DNA of 64,000 nucleotides from Variovorax sp. RA8. GTDB taxonomy: Bacteria; Pseudomonadota; Gammaproteobacteria; Burkholderiales; Burkholderiaceae_C. The stretch is taken from assembly GCF_901827175.1 (NCBI RefSeq), contig NZ_LR594662.1, positions 3,534,001 through 3,598,000 of the forward strand, given 5' to 3'. The notes beneath the pieces are model-generated. The model ran no database searches and was not told the DNA's origin. It was given only the letters and a program-made list of their open reading frames with translations. This document shows, piece by piece, positions 47,915-57,719 of the stretch (positions are counted from its first letter, which is position 1; each line of letters starts with the position of its first letter). Both the position numbers and the translations under genes were made by a program.

Positions 47915-49159
47915 ATGTACAACCGCCAGATCCTGGTCGAACAGACCGATCCCGAAATCTGGGCCGCCATCCAGGCCGAGAACACCCGCCAGGAACAGCA
48001 CATCGAGCTGATCGCGAGCGAGAACTACGCCTCCCCGGCCGTCATGGCTGCGCAAGGCTCGCAGCTCACCAACAAATACGCCGAGGGCTACCCCGGCAAG
48101 CGTTACTACGGCGGCTGCGAGCACGTCGACGTGGCCGAGCAACTGGCCATCGACCGCGTCAAGCAGCTCTTCGGCGCCGACGCAGCCAACGTGCAGGCCC
48201 ACTGCGGCGCCTCGGCCAACGAGGCCGTGATGCTCGCCTTCCTCAAGCCTGGCGACACCATCATGGGCATGAGCCTGGCCGAAGGCGGCCACCTGACCCA
48301 TGGCATGCCGCTCAACATGAGCGGCAAGTGGTTCAACGTCGTGAGCTACGGCCTCGACGACAAGGAAGAAATCGACTACGACGTGATGGAGCGCAAGGCG
48401 CACGACGCCATGCCCAAGCTGATCATCGCGGGCGCCTCGGCCTATTCGCTGCGCATCGATTTCGAGCGCTTCGCCAAGGTGGCGAAGGACGTCGGCGCCA
48501 TTTTCATGGTCGACATCGCCCACTACGCGGGCCTGGTCGCGGCTGGCGTGTATCCCAACCCCGTGCCGCACGCGGACGTGGTGACCTCCACCACCCACAA
48601 GAGCCTGCGCGGCCCGCGCGGCGGCATCATCCTGATGAAGTCGCAGCACGAGAAGGCCATCAACAGCGCGATCTTCCCAGGCCTGCAGGGCGGTCCGCTG
48701 ATGCACGTCATCGCGGCCAAGGCCGTGGCCTTCAAGGAAGCGTTGTCGCCGGAATTCAAGGTCTACCAGCAGCAGGTCGTGAAGAACGCGCAGATCGTGG
48801 CCGAGACGTTGAGCGCGCGCGGCCTGCGCATCGTCAGCGGACGCACGGAAAGCCACGTGATGCTGGTCGACCTGCGCGCCAAGGGCATCACCGGCAAGGA
48901 GGCCGAGAGCGTGCTGGGCAGTGCCCACATGACGATCAACAAGAACGCCATCCCCAATGATCCCGAGAAGCCGATGGTGACCAGCGGCGTGCGCATCGGC
49001 ACGCCCGCGATGACGACGCGCGGCTTCAAGGACGAGGAGGCGCGCCTCACCGCGAACCTGATCGCCGACGTGCTGGACAACCCGCGCGACGCCGCCACCA
49101 TCGAGGCGGTCCGCGCCAAGGTGCATGCGCTGACCAGCCGCTTCCCGGTCTACCGCTGA
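47915..49159 (+). CDS. glyA: Serine hydroxymethyltransferase
   Basis: A 414-residue PLP enzyme. Motifs include [32 protein letters not shown], and the PLP lysine in [19 protein letters not shown] near residue 229. It interconverts serine and glycine while producing 5,10-methylene-tetrahydrofolate, the main one-carbon source. AAAGGA lies 5 bases before ATG 47915, within reach of the ZTP riboswitch. nrdR follows by 19 bp. Confidence 0.98.
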   Translation: MYNRQILVEQTDPEIWAAIQAENTRQEQHIELIASENYASPAVMAAQGSQLTNKYAEGYPGKRYYGGCEHVDVAEQLAIDRVKQLFGADAANVQAHCGASANEAVMLAFLKPGDTIMGMSLAEGGHLTHGMPLNMSGKWFNVVSYGLDDKEEIDYDVMERKAHDAMPKLIIAGASAYSLRIDFERFAKVAKDVGAIFMVDIAHYAGLVAAGVYPNPVPHADVVTSTTHKSLRGPRGGIILMKSQHEKAINSAIFPGLQGGPLMHVIAAKAVAFKEALSPEFKVYQQQVVKNAQIVAETLSARGLRIVSGRTESHVMLVDLRAKGITGKEAESVLGSAHMTINKNAIPNDPEKPMVTSGVRIGTPAMTTRGFKDEEARLTANLIADVLDNPRDAATIEAVRAKVHALTSRFPVYR

Positions 49160-49178
49160 TCAAGCGCATGGCGTCCGC

Positions 49179-49622
49179 ATGAAGTGCCCTTTCTGCGGTC
49201 ATCTCGAAACGCAGGTCGTCGAGACCCGCGTGTCGGAGGATGCCGACTTCGTGCGGCGCCGCCGTCAGTGCGGCACCTGCGAAAAGCGCTTTACCACCTA
49301 CGAGCGCCCGGACGTCAACTTCCCGGTGGTGGTCAAGAAGGACGGCAGCCGCGCCGACTTCGACGCCAAGAAGGTCCGCGCCTCGATGATGCTGGCGCTG
49401 CGCAAGCGGCCGGTGAGCATCGAGCAGATCGACCATGCGCTCTTGCGCATCGAGCAGAAGCTGCTGTCCAGCGGAATGCGCGAGATCGAATCCACCAAGG
49501 TCGGCGAACTTGTGATGCGCGAGCTCAAGCGCATGGACAAGGTGGCGTACGTGCGCTTTGCCTCCGTGTATCGCAGCTTCGAGGACGTGGACGAGTTCCG
49601 GCAGTTGCTCCGAGACATCTGA
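49179..49622 (+). CDS. nrdR: Transcriptional repressor NrdR
   Basis: A 147-residue protein with the N-terminal zinc ribbon ([17 protein letters not shown] and [18 protein letters not shown]) followed by an ATP-cone domain ([20 protein letters not shown]). NrdR binds NrdR boxes upstream of ribonucleotide reductase operons and represses them in response to dATP/ATP. Full family length. It is 19 bp after glyA, a common pairing in betaproteobacteria. Confidence 0.97.
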   Translation: MKCPFCGHLETQVVETRVSEDADFVRRRRQCGTCEKRFTTYERPDVNFPVVVKKDGSRADFDAKKVRASMMLALRKRPVSIEQIDHALLRIEQKLLSSGMREIESTKVGELVMRELKRMDKVAYVRFASVYRSFEDVDEFRQLLRDI

Positions 49623-49778
49623 CTTTCTGACAAAAGCTCGCCGCCGTCGTCAGATGGCGCCAGAGTCCCGGGCTCAACGGCTCGACGACGCCGCCCAGCG
49701 GCCCCTTCTTCTCCCCCTCTGCCTCCCAGAATCGCCGGCTGAGTCGCCATCCCGGCGGCCTCTTTGCTGGAGTCAGTG

Positions 49779-50387
49779 GTGCAGTCGAGTATTCAACCGC
49801 GCAGGCGAGCATCGGGCTTTTCTCTGATCGAGGTGCTCGTCGCACTGCTGGTACTTTCATTTGGCTTGCTGGGCATGGTGGGCTTGCAGGCAATGGCCTT
49901 GCAGAACAACCGCGAAGCCCGCCTGCAATCAGTCGCCGTTGATCTCGCACGCGAACTGGCCGAGATGATGCGCGGCAACAAGAACGTCGCGATGCTGGAC
50001 GCCTCCAATCCCTACATCGGCGATTTCTCTTCCGCCCCGCTGGCTCCGGCGACGACATCCTCCTGTTTGTCAGTCGGCTCATCGTGCGCCAATACAACGC
50101 TGGTAGCCAACGCCGAAATGACAGACTGGCTAGCCCGCGTGGGGGAAGACCTTCCCGGCGCACGGGTCAAGATCTGTTCAGACACGGCGCCGTACACAGG
50201 CGACGGATTGCCGCAGTGGGATTGCACGGCAGGTGCAACGAACGATCTTCTTGTCATCAAGATCGGCTGGAGCCACTTGTCCACCAATGCCGCGGAGCAA
50301 AGCCGGACCATCCGCGCGACCGCAGCACGCGATGAAAACCGGCCAGGCGTGATCGTGCCTGTTACTGCTGGCAGCACCACGCTATGA
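49779..50387 (+). CDS. pilV: Type IV pilus minor pilin PilV
   Basis: A 202-residue prepilin-like protein. The leader RRRASG is followed by FSLIEVLVALLVLSFGLLGM, the class III signal cleaved and N-methylated by PilD. The C-terminal globular part has Cys residues near 100 and 145. GTG 49779, 6 bases after GGAG, is chosen; an in-frame TTG further upstream is less likely. It is the first gene of the minor pilin operon pilVWXY1E-fimT and overlaps pilW by ATGA. Confidence 0.88.
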   Translation: MQSSIQPRRRASGFSLIEVLVALLVLSFGLLGMVGLQAMALQNNREARLQSVAVDLARELAEMMRGNKNVAMLDASNPYIGDFSSAPLAPATTSSCLSVGSSCANTTLVANAEMTDWLARVGEDLPGARVKICSDTAPYTGDGLPQWDCTAGATNDLLVIKIGWSHLSTNAAEQSRTIRATAARDENRPGVIVPVTAGSTTL

Positions 50388-51373
50388 AGCACGCAACCCG
50401 CTTTCGCTCCCTTCAAGGGCGCCGTCCGCTGACTGGCATGACGCTCGTCGAATTGCTCGTTGCCATGGTGGTGGGCCTGCTGATCGTCTTGGCGGCGACT
50501 TCTGCACTGCTCGCTGCGCGCCGCGGCTTTACCACTGTCGATTCGGCTTCGCAGTTGCGTGACAACGCCCGCTTCGCCACCAGCCTCATCCAACGTCTTG
50601 CGGTTCAGGCTGGCTACCGAGACGTATCCAATGTCGCAACGAAACGCAGCGCCACTGTTGGATCGGGTGCCAGCGCGCTGCCCTATGTGTTTGGTTTCGA
50701 CAATGCCCTGGCAAGCAGGACTTCACTGGACAACGGTAGCCCGAGGCCTTCGGGTTCCTTCGGCGATGTTCTCGTCCTGCGCTTCCAACCCACCGAAACC
50801 TTTCCTGGCTCGGGGAAGGCAGATTCGGGGATGATCGATTGCGCCGGGCAGCCAGCCGACACGCCAGCGAGCAACCGCGACGACGCGCGAACCAGCGTGT
50901 TCTTCGTGGACATGTCCAACGACGGCGAGCCCGCGCTGAAATGCTATCGCTCCGACACAGGTTCACCACCTTTCGATTCAGCAGTGACGCTGATCCGCGG
51001 CGTCGAAAATTTTCAAGTGCTGTACGGCGTTGATGGCGTCAATCCCGGGACGGCTATCGACCCCGCAGACACCGCCCGGACACCGGACACTGTGCCCGAT
51101 AGCTACATCCGTGCCAATGAGTTCGAGGTCGCAGGCGATGCCGCAGCCACCCGCGCCAACTGGCGACGGGTGCGCAGCCTGCGTATCGGACTTGTCTTGC
51201 GCAGCGACGCCGCATCCACTCAAAAATCCGAAGCGCGGACATTTTTCCCTCTTGGTAGTGCCAGCTTTGCATCAACTGGCGACGTCGGCAGCCAGTATCA
51301 GGCGCCGGTCGATGGCAGGCTGAGGCAAGTTGTGAGCTTCACGGTCCATCTGCGCAACGACCAGGGGGAGTAA
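50384..51373 (+). CDS. pilW: Type IV pilus assembly protein PilW
   Basis: A 329-residue minor pilin with prepilin signal GRRPLTG followed by MTLVELLVAMVVGLLIVLAA; note Met rather than Phe at mature position 1, which is tolerated. The long globular domain follows the PilW pattern (GFTTVDSASQLRDNARFATS, an early conserved stretch, and GVENFQVLYGVDG). With PilV, PilX and PilY1 it forms the priming tip of the pilus. It overlaps pilV and is 2 bp before pilX. Confidence 0.9.
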   Translation: MKHATRFRSLQGRRPLTGMTLVELLVAMVVGLLIVLAATSALLAARRGFTTVDSASQLRDNARFATSLIQRLAVQAGYRDVSNVATKRSATVGSGASALPYVFGFDNALASRTSLDNGSPRPSGSFGDVLVLRFQPTETFPGSGKADSGMIDCAGQPADTPASNRDDARTSVFFVDMSNDGEPALKCYRSDTGSPPFDSAVTLIRGVENFQVLYGVDGVNPGTAIDPADTARTPDTVPDSYIRANEFEVAGDAAATRANWRRVRSLRIGLVLRSDAASTQKSEARTFFPLGSASFASTGDVGSQYQAPVDGRLRQVVSFTVHLRNDQGE

Positions 51374-51375
51374 AC

Positions 51376-52002
51376 ATGAAGCTACCTTTGCAAGCTCGAT
51401 GCACGAGCCGCCAGAGCGGCGCTTCCTTGATCGTGGTGCTGCTGATCCTGATCGTCGTTTCGATCCTCGGAGTCGGTGGTGCGCAGATTGCCCTCTTGGC
51501 CGAGCGCGGCGCACGCAACGACCGCGATATGCAGATGGCTTGGCAAGCTGCGGAGGCGGCGCTGCAAGACGCGGAATTCGACATCCACGGACCTGGCACC
51601 GGCAATCGCAGCGCTGTTCTGGGTTCGCTTCAGAACACAAATGTGTTCGTCGCCGACTGTGGAACCAACGTGACCTCGGGGGGCATCAGCACGCTGGGAT
51701 TGTGCGAACTCGCCATGAGCGGAAAGCCGGCTTGGCAAAAGGTGAATTTCGCCGTCACCGGCAGCAATGCGAAAACCGTCGAGTTCGGCCGTTTCACCGG
51801 CCGGAGCTTCGCAGCCAACAACACCAGTGTCCCCAATGGCATAGAGCCCTTCCAAGCACCTCGCTATGTGATCGAGCCCATTCCCGATCCCGGCGAACGG
51901 GATCTTTCCTCGGTCAACAAATATGTCTTCCGAGTGACGGCCATGGGATTCGGACCCCGCGATGACATTCAGGCAGTGACTCAGATCATCTATAGAAACT
52001 AG
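51376..52002 (+). CDS. pilX: Type IV pilus assembly protein PilX
   Basis: A 208-residue protein with hydrophobic N-terminus (SGASLIVVLLILIVVSILGV) after a basic leader, then AERGARNDRDMQMAWQAAEAALQDAE, the conserved PilX region where the Glu-Ala pattern packs against other pilins. The canonical Gly at the leader end is present (QSGAS). It is in the tip complex with PilW and PilY1, and 13 bp before pilY1. Confidence 0.88.
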   Translation: MKLPLQARCTSRQSGASLIVVLLILIVVSILGVGGAQIALLAERGARNDRDMQMAWQAAEAALQDAEFDIHGPGTGNRSAVLGSLQNTNVFVADCGTNVTSGGISTLGLCELAMSGKPAWQKVNFAVTGSNAKTVEFGRFTGRSFAANNTSVPNGIEPFQAPRYVIEPIPDPGERDLSSVNKYVFRVTAMGFGPRDDIQAVTQIIYRN

Positions 52003-52015
52003 CGTAGGGACTCTC

Positions 52016-55000
52016 ATGCTCATGTTCGACCATCTCTGTAATTCCGGGCACTGGCTGCAGAAATTCCTGCGCACACGCCGACGCCTGCTGGCGTGGCTGT
52101 CGCTTCCCTGTGTCGCCCTTGCCATTTCGCTTGTCGTGCATAGCCAGACGGCTCCGCCTGCCATTCCGCCCGTGGCGCTTGCGGACGACCCTTTGTACGC
52201 GACCGGCACGAGAGAGAAGCCGACCATGGCCTTGGCTCTTTCCGTGGAGTGGCCGACCGCGGGTGCGCAGTACCTCGGTGCGCCAAACAGTACACTCGAC
52301 ACTACCTACACCCCTAGCACTGAATACATCGGCTATTACGATACCGAATCCTGCTACGCCTACAACGACAGCCCAACAGAGACGCCCTTGGCTTCCCAGT
52401 CAAAGGCTGACTACAAGCGCTTCGACCGCATTGGTCCCGCAACCGGCCGGACTTGTGCCGATGCATTCAGCGGTAACTTTCTTAATTGGTCGAGTAGTTC
52501 CGCCATTGACATGCTTCGCCTCGCACTGTCGGGAGGCGATCGCTACATCGATCGCGAAGATCTGACGATTCTTCAGCGGGCAGTCCTGCCCGACGGAGAC
52601 CCCCAGTGTTTGTGGAACAGCGTCACCTTTCCGTCCAAAATCGTGCTACGCAATGGCGGAGGCACAGGCAACTACTGGGGCGCTGTTCCAATTGCCATGC
52701 GCGCGGCCGCCGGAGCCTACAACATCTATGTACTCAACACGCTCAACAAGATCTATTTTGGGCTAAGCGCGTCCGGTGGTTGCGGCGGCAAGAACGGTGC
52801 ACAAAGACTGGCGGCCGAAGTTCCCAACAGAGTAGCGCCTGCTGTCAATGTGGCTCAAGCCTTGCCTGCCGATGCTTCGCCTGCATGTGCGACAGAGGAT
52901 GTTACATGTACATTCAGCGGGATCAAGGAAGTCTGGTATGGCACTGGGACTCAGTGGGCCGTGGCGCCGGCATCGGACAGCGTCCTCTGCAGTGCCTCCG
53001 TGTTTGGCGACCCTGCTTTTGGAGTCGCCAAAGCATGCTACACGCGCAATTACACCGGATCATGGGCGCCATCGTCCTCCACAATTGGTCCTCGCACCAT
53101 ATACACGACCCAGCCACTACCTGCGGATGCGGTGGAATGTGCGTCCCAAGGCGGCGCCTGCACACTTACCGGGATCCAGGAAGTCTGGTACGGTACAGGC
53201 ACCGTATGGTTTCTCCTGCCGGCTTCGGGCACAGTCCCATGCAACGGCCTCGAGGTATTTGGCGACCCTGCCGTCAATGCTGCCAAGAAGTGCTACGTAC
53301 GCGCCTACACGGGCTCCTGGAAGCCCAAGCCTCTCAACAGCGACGGCTTTTTCTACGCACGCGTCAAGGTTTGCGATCAGGACGCGTCAGGCAATCTGCT
53401 GGATGTTCGCGAATACGGATCCGAGCACAACTTCTGCACCCGTTACCCCAGCAATCAGTTCAAGCCCACCGGCACCATACAAAAATACAGCAACTCGTTC
53501 CGGCTAGCTGCGTTCGGATACGCATTGGACCAAGGTTACGACGGTACCGCTAGCCGCCGTTATGGAGGCGTGCTGCGCGCGCCCATGAAATGGGTCGGCA
53601 GCAAGACCTACGACAACAATGGCCAGGAAAACACGCCTGCCAACGGGAACACCGCAGCCGAATGGGATCGCCAAACGGGCATCTTCAAGTCCAACCCCGA
53701 TGGCGATACCACGCAGACCCCCCCCATCAGCGGCGTAGTCAACTACCTGAACAAGTTCGGCCGCATCGGTTCCAAGCTGGGGCGCTACAAAGAGGGGGAT
53801 CCGGTAGGAGAACTCTATTACGAAGCATTGCGATATCTGCAAGGCCTGCCGCCCAGCCCGAAGGCAGTCGAGGGCCTTACGGCGCAGATGTATGACGGCT
53901 TCCCTATTTTTGCGGATTGGACAGGGCTTGATCCCTTTGCCAACGGGTCTCGAGCCGGCGACTACACCTGCCTCAAAAACAACATCGTTGCCATAGGCGA
54001 CATCGAATCCCACGACGGCCTGGACTATGCGCGCTTTCCCGCCGCAAACTCTGCAGCCAATGTTCCGGATTTCAGAACCTGGCGCAACACTGTCGCGGCA
54101 TTCGAAGGGGGTCTCGTACGTTCATATGTCGATGGAAAGGGCGAGACTCGAAGCACGGGCAACCCTAACTCCCCGAATCCCTATACCTTCGGCGACCAGT
54201 TTGATCTCGTCGGTACGGCCTATTGGGCTCACACGCATGACATCCGAGGAACGAACTGGACCGACCAGGAGAGCAAGCAACGTCCCGGCCTGCGGGTCAA
54301 GAGCTTCTTCTTCGACGTGAATGCATACGGCAAACAGAATGTCGAAGCAACCCGTCGCTACAAGAACCAGTCTTTCATGGCTGCGAAGTACGGTGGCTTC
54401 GAGTCCACAAGTTCTCCGAACAGCCTGGCGCAGCCCTATAACACTTGGGGAAATCCGTTCGTAGACATGAGGAACCAGCCGAACAACAACGTCTGGCAAG
54501 ACCCCGCCCGTCCCGGTGAAGCATCCGCATATGCACTGCAAAGTAACGGCCGTTCCGTGCTGGCTGCCTTCGACAGCATCTTTGCAAGAGCGGGGGAGCG
54601 AATTCGCAGCATCGCCGGCGCGGCTGCGCAATCCAGCACCTTGACCGAGGCAGGGAACTTCATCTATCAAGCGGAGTTCAGTTCCCAAGATTGGAGCGGT
54701 GACCTTGCCGCATATGCGGTATCGACGGTGTCGACGGCTAGCGGGAAGGTCGCGCAGTTGTCCAGCACCCCTGCATGGCGAGCCGCGGAAAGACTCAGGG
54801 CGCTGACCAACGTCGACGCACGCAAGATCGTGATAGGCAACAGCGGCGCCACGAGCACCCAGACTGCGTCCAACTTCACATGGGATTCGATCAGCGCCGA
54901 TCTGAAGCAAAGCCTCAACAAGGACCCTGACTCGGAGTCGGCGTCCACATCCGACAACTTGGGAGCGGACCGGCTCAACTTCATTCGCGGAGACCATTCC

Positions 55001-56653
55001 AACGAGATCACTCGGTTCCGCGATCGCGACGGCCAGCGTATTGGAGACATCGTGAACTCAGGGGTTGCTTACTCCGGCGCACCAAGCAGCACGATTCAAT
55101 CGACCACCTATCCGGCATTTCTCGAACTCAACAAGAGTCGCAAGGCTGCCGTGTTCGTTGGCGCCAACGACGGCATGCTTCACGCATTCGACGCGAGCAA
55201 TGGCGACGAACTGTTCGGCTATATCCCCAGTTGGCTGGGCCCGAGGCTCTCGGCCTTGAGCAGCAAGAAATACCTCGACAACCATCAGGCTTATGTGAAT
55301 GCGAGCCCAAGCGTTGCCGAAGCTCAAGTCGGCAGCGATTGGAAGACCGTGCTCGTCGGCGGCACCGGCGCCGGAGGCCGAGGTGTTTTCGCGCTCGACG
55401 TCACCGATCCGACCCAATTTTCCGCATCGAAGGTCATGTGGGAATTCACATCTGCCGACGACATCGATCTGGGCTATGTGGTCGGACGTCCCCAGGTCCT
55501 GAAGTTCCGCACCAGCGCGCCGGATGCCCCTCCCGACTACAAGTGGTTTGCGGTCGTGGCCAGCGGGGTGAACAACTACGTGCGCGATAACGCCGGCAAC
55601 TTCAGCACGACTGGCCGACCTGCGCTGTATCTTCTCGACCTCGCGAAGACCGCAGGCACTGCCTGGGCACTCGGCACCAATTACTACAAGATTTCATTGC
55701 CGGTCGATGTCAGCTTGAGCGCCAGCAAGGCGACGGGTCTCCTGAACTTCAAGGCGACGCTCGGTGCACAACAGGAAGTCAGCAAGTTGTTCATGGGAGA
55801 CCTGCATGGCAACCTGTGGAAGCTGGATTTCAGAGCCCAGGGCTCGACCAACTGGAATATCGGCAAGCTTTCGGCTTTCGTCGACACCAGTGGGAATCCC
55901 TTCCCGCTCTATATCGCCAAGGATCGTCTGGGCAATGTGCAACCGATCAGCGCCGCTCCCTTCCTGATCCGCGGCGAGGGCAAGGAATCGATCTACGTCG
56001 CTTTCGGCACCGGCAAGTACCTTGAAGGCACGGATCGCTCCTCGACAGCGGCCAATTCGTTCTACATGGTGCATGACAACGGCACCAGCACGGCGGACAG
56101 CACCGGTACCCCAACCAGCGCCATCAGCGGCCGCAGTCGTTTGCAAGGCGGAACCTTCGATAGCGAGACGGGCCGGATCGACGTCTCTGCCTTCGTGTGG
56201 GGACGCCCTGCCAGCGATGCCGACAACACGCAAAAGTCAGGCTGGTATTTCGATTTTCCGAGCAGTGGAGAGCGCCAGGTATTCGCATCGCTGCTGCGAG
56301 GCGACACGCTGGTTTTCAGCAGCCTCATCCCTGATCAAGGCACCAACGCGAGCAGTTGCAGCCCCGCAGGCGGAAGTGGCCGCGAATACCGATTGGACGT
56401 GAATACGGGCGATGGCACCTCGTCCGTCTCGACCGTCGGTCTCCTGGGCGCGAGCATGGCCATGGATGTCGAAGCGGCCACAGCCTTCACGACCACCGAC
56501 AGCACGGGCCGTCGAACGCGCACCATCAAGACACAGACCTTGAGCCAAGGGAGCACCGGCCTGGCCACAAGTGGAACCGTCACGACCGTGCAGATTGCCG
56601 GACGCTTGAGCTGGCGGCAGATCCACAACTATCAGGACTTGAAAAATAAATGA
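52016..56653 (+). CDS. pilY1: PilY1/PilC-type pilus tip adhesin, 1545 aa
   Basis: A 1545-residue secreted protein. The N-terminus has a basic region and hydrophobic segment (LLAWLSLPCVALAISLVVHS). The N-terminal third is variable and contains two copies of a four-cysteine module (see 52848-53321). The C-terminal part is the PilC beta-propeller: SRKAAVFVGANDGMLHAFDA, ELFGYIPSWLG, LVGGTGAGGRGVFALDVTDP, GDLHGNLWKLDF and ESIYVAFGTGKYLEG. PilY1 sits at the pilus tip and in surface sensing/adhesion. No von Willebrand A domain is recognisable. Start MLMFDHL at 52016; it overlaps pilE by ATGA. Confidence 0.93.
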   Translation: MLMFDHLCNSGHWLQKFLRTRRRLLAWLSLPCVALAISLVVHSQTAPPAIPPVALADDPLYATGTREKPTMALALSVEWPTAGAQYLGAPNSTLDTTYTPSTEYIGYYDTESCYAYNDSPTETPLASQSKADYKRFDRIGPATGRTCADAFSGNFLNWSSSSAIDMLRLALSGGDRYIDREDLTILQRAVLPDGDPQCLWNSVTFPSKIVLRNGGGTGNYWGAVPIAMRAAAGAYNIYVLNTLNKIYFGLSASGGCGGKNGAQRLAAEVPNRVAPAVNVAQALPADASPACATEDVTCTFSGIKEVWYGTGTQWAVAPASDSVLCSASVFGDPAFGVAKACYTRNYTGSWAPSSSTIGPRTIYTTQPLPADAVECASQGGACTLTGIQEVWYGTGTVWFLLPASGTVPCNGLEVFGDPAVNAAKKCYVRAYTGSWKPKPLNSDGFFYARVKVCDQDASGNLLDVREYGSEHNFCTRYPSNQFKPTGTIQKYSNSFRLAAFGYALDQGYDGTASRRYGGVLRAPMKWVGSKTYDNNGQENTPANGNTAAEWDRQTGIFKSNPDGDTTQTPPISGVVNYLNKFGRIGSKLGRYKEGDPVGELYYEALRYLQGLPPSPKAVEGLTAQMYDGFPIFADWTGLDPFANGSRAGDYTCLKNNIVAIGDIESHDGLDYARFPAANSAANVPDFRTWRNTVAAFEGGLVRSYVDGKGETRSTGNPNSPNPYTFGDQFDLVGTAYWAHTHDIRGTNWTDQESKQRPGLRVKSFFFDVNAYGKQNVEATRRYKNQSFMAAKYGGFESTSSPNSLAQPYNTWGNPFVDMRNQPNNNVWQDPARPGEASAYALQSNGRSVLAAFDSIFARAGERIRSIAGAAAQSSTLTEAGNFIYQAEFSSQDWSGDLAAYAVSTVSTASGKVAQLSSTPAWRAAERLRALTNVDARKIVIGNSGATSTQTASNFTWDSISADLKQSLNKDPDSESASTSDNLGADRLNFIRGDHSNEITRFRDRDGQRIGDIVNSGVAYSGAPSSTIQSTTYPAFLELNKSRKAAVFVGANDGMLHAFDASNGDELFGYIPSWLGPRLSALSSKKYLDNHQAYVNASPSVAEAQVGSDWKTVLVGGTGAGGRGVFALDVTDPTQFSASKVMWEFTSADDIDLGYVVGRPQVLKFRTSAPDAPPDYKWFAVVASGVNNYVRDNAGNFSTTGRPALYLLDLAKTAGTAWALGTNYYKISLPVDVSLSASKATGLLNFKATLGAQQEVSKLFMGDLHGNLWKLDFRAQGSTNWNIGKLSAFVDTSGNPFPLYIAKDRLGNVQPISAAPFLIRGEGKESIYVAFGTGKYLEGTDRSSTAANSFYMVHDNGTSTADSTGTPTSAISGRSRLQGGTFDSETGRIDVSAFVWGRPASDADNTQKSGWYFDFPSSGERQVFASLLRGDTLVFSSLIPDQGTNASSCSPAGGSGREYRLDVNTGDGTSSVSTVGLLGASMAMDVEAATAFTTTDSTGRRTRTIKTQTLSQGSTGLATSGTVTTVQIAGRLSWRQIHNYQDLKNK
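52848..53321 (+). repeat. Two tandem four-cysteine modules inside PilY1
   Basis: Residues encoded by 52848-53070 and 53110-53321 repeat the same pattern: Ala-Leu-Pro-Ala-Asp, two Cys, SGIKEVWYGTG or TGIQEVWYGTG, two more Cys around SVFGDP or EVFGDP, and ending YTGSW. Four cysteines occupy matching places in each copy. The pattern recalls a lectin-like module of secreted glycosidases (from memory). Confidence 0.8.
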
Positions 56654-57120
56654 CGAAACGAATGCAAGTAAAGGGCTTCACGCTCGTCGAACTGATGATC
56701 GTGGTGGCAGTCGTTGCCATCCTTGCGGCGATCGCGTACCCGTCCTATGCCTGGGCTGTACGCAAGGGGAAGCGAGCCCAGGCGCGCACGGCGATTCTCG
56801 AATTGCTGCAGCAGCAGGAGCGCTACATGACCCAATACAACACGTATCTCAAATTCTCCAATGTTGCCGGTGTAACGACCCCGGGGAACGTTCCATTCAA
56901 GACCTTCTCAGGGGACAGTTCAACTGATCCGCCTTATCAGCTCTACGCCGACGAATGCGCCAGCGGTCGGGCAATGACTGAGTGCGTGAAGGTCATCGCG
57001 AAACCGACACTTGCAGATGCCGAAGTTGACTCGCTTTGGGCAACCAGCGAGGGTGCCAAGAACTGCACCGGAACAGCCGGCACATCGACATCCTCTCCTC
57101 CGAAGGTGTGCTGGCCATGA
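56650..57120 (+). CDS. pilE: Type IV pilin-like protein PilE
   Basis: A 156-residue pilin with signal MTKRMQVKG cleaved before FTLVELMIVVAVVAILAAIA, the canonical N-terminal helix with Glu5. The mature domain ends with a Cys pair (KNCTGTAGTSTSSPPKVCWP) typical of the disulfide loop. In this operon position it is usually a minor pilin of the tip complex. It overlaps pilY1 and fimT by 4 bases each. Confidence 0.92.
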   Translation: MTKRMQVKGFTLVELMIVVAVVAILAAIAYPSYAWAVRKGKRAQARTAILELLQQQERYMTQYNTYLKFSNVAGVTTPGNVPFKTFSGDSSTDPPYQLYADECASGRAMTECVKVIAKPTLADAEVDSLWATSEGAKNCTGTAGTSTSSPPKVCWP

Positions 57121-57719
57121 TCTCGAGGCGCAGTCCTGGGGTCGAGGCCGGCTTCACCCTCATCGAGCTGATGGTGACCCTCGCCATCGCCGCAATCCTA
57201 CTGGTCGTCGCTGTACCCGGCTTCCTGGCGTTCCAGCGCAATTCCGAGCTGACGTCGACGACCAACCGCTTGGTTTCGGCCATTGCGGCAGTCCGGAGCG
57301 AGGCGATGAAGACGGGGATGACAGCCATGGTGGTTCCTGCAGACGGGGCCGATTGGAACAATGGCTGGCTGGCGTTCATCGACAAGGATCGAGATCAGAA
57401 GTTCACCGCAGCCGGCGACAAAGTCATCTTTGCTCAGGCCCCAATGCCCACCTACCTCACCGCCAGCGCCAATGGCACCGGCGCCTCGGCCAAGCCGTAC
57501 GTCATGTTCGATGCTTCGGGCTATCCGAAGACCAAAACAGGCGGATTTGGTAACTTGACCATCACCGTGGCCCGGTCCGACCTCACCGGAGCGGCCGCCC
57601 TCGGCGATACCCGGAGCGTTATCATTTCCCACGCGGGTCGGGTGCGTTCATGTCGCCCTGTCAGCGCTCCGGATGCCAAGTGCCCCATATCCACCGATTC
57701 TTCGAACGACAGCGAGTGA
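57117..57719 (+). CDS. fimT: FimT/GspH-type minor pilin
   Basis: A 200-residue prepilin-like protein, signal SPGVEAG cleaved before FTLIELMVTLAIAAILLVVA, followed by a GspH/FimT domain (NRLVSAIAAVRSEAMKTGM, DWNNGWLAFIDKDRDQKF, where the Trp-Leu-Phe-x-Asp segment is family-typical). FimT proteins are minor pilins; some bind DNA for uptake. It overlaps pilE and runs 47 bp into the longest ribD frame. Confidence 0.9.
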   Translation: MISRRSPGVEAGFTLIELMVTLAIAAILLVVAVPGFLAFQRNSELTSTTNRLVSAIAAVRSEAMKTGMTAMVVPADGADWNNGWLAFIDKDRDQKFTAAGDKVIFAQAPMPTYLTASANGTGASAKPYVMFDASGYPKTKTGGFGNLTITVARSDLTGAAALGDTRSVIISHAGRVRSCRPVSAPDAKCPISTDSSNDSE

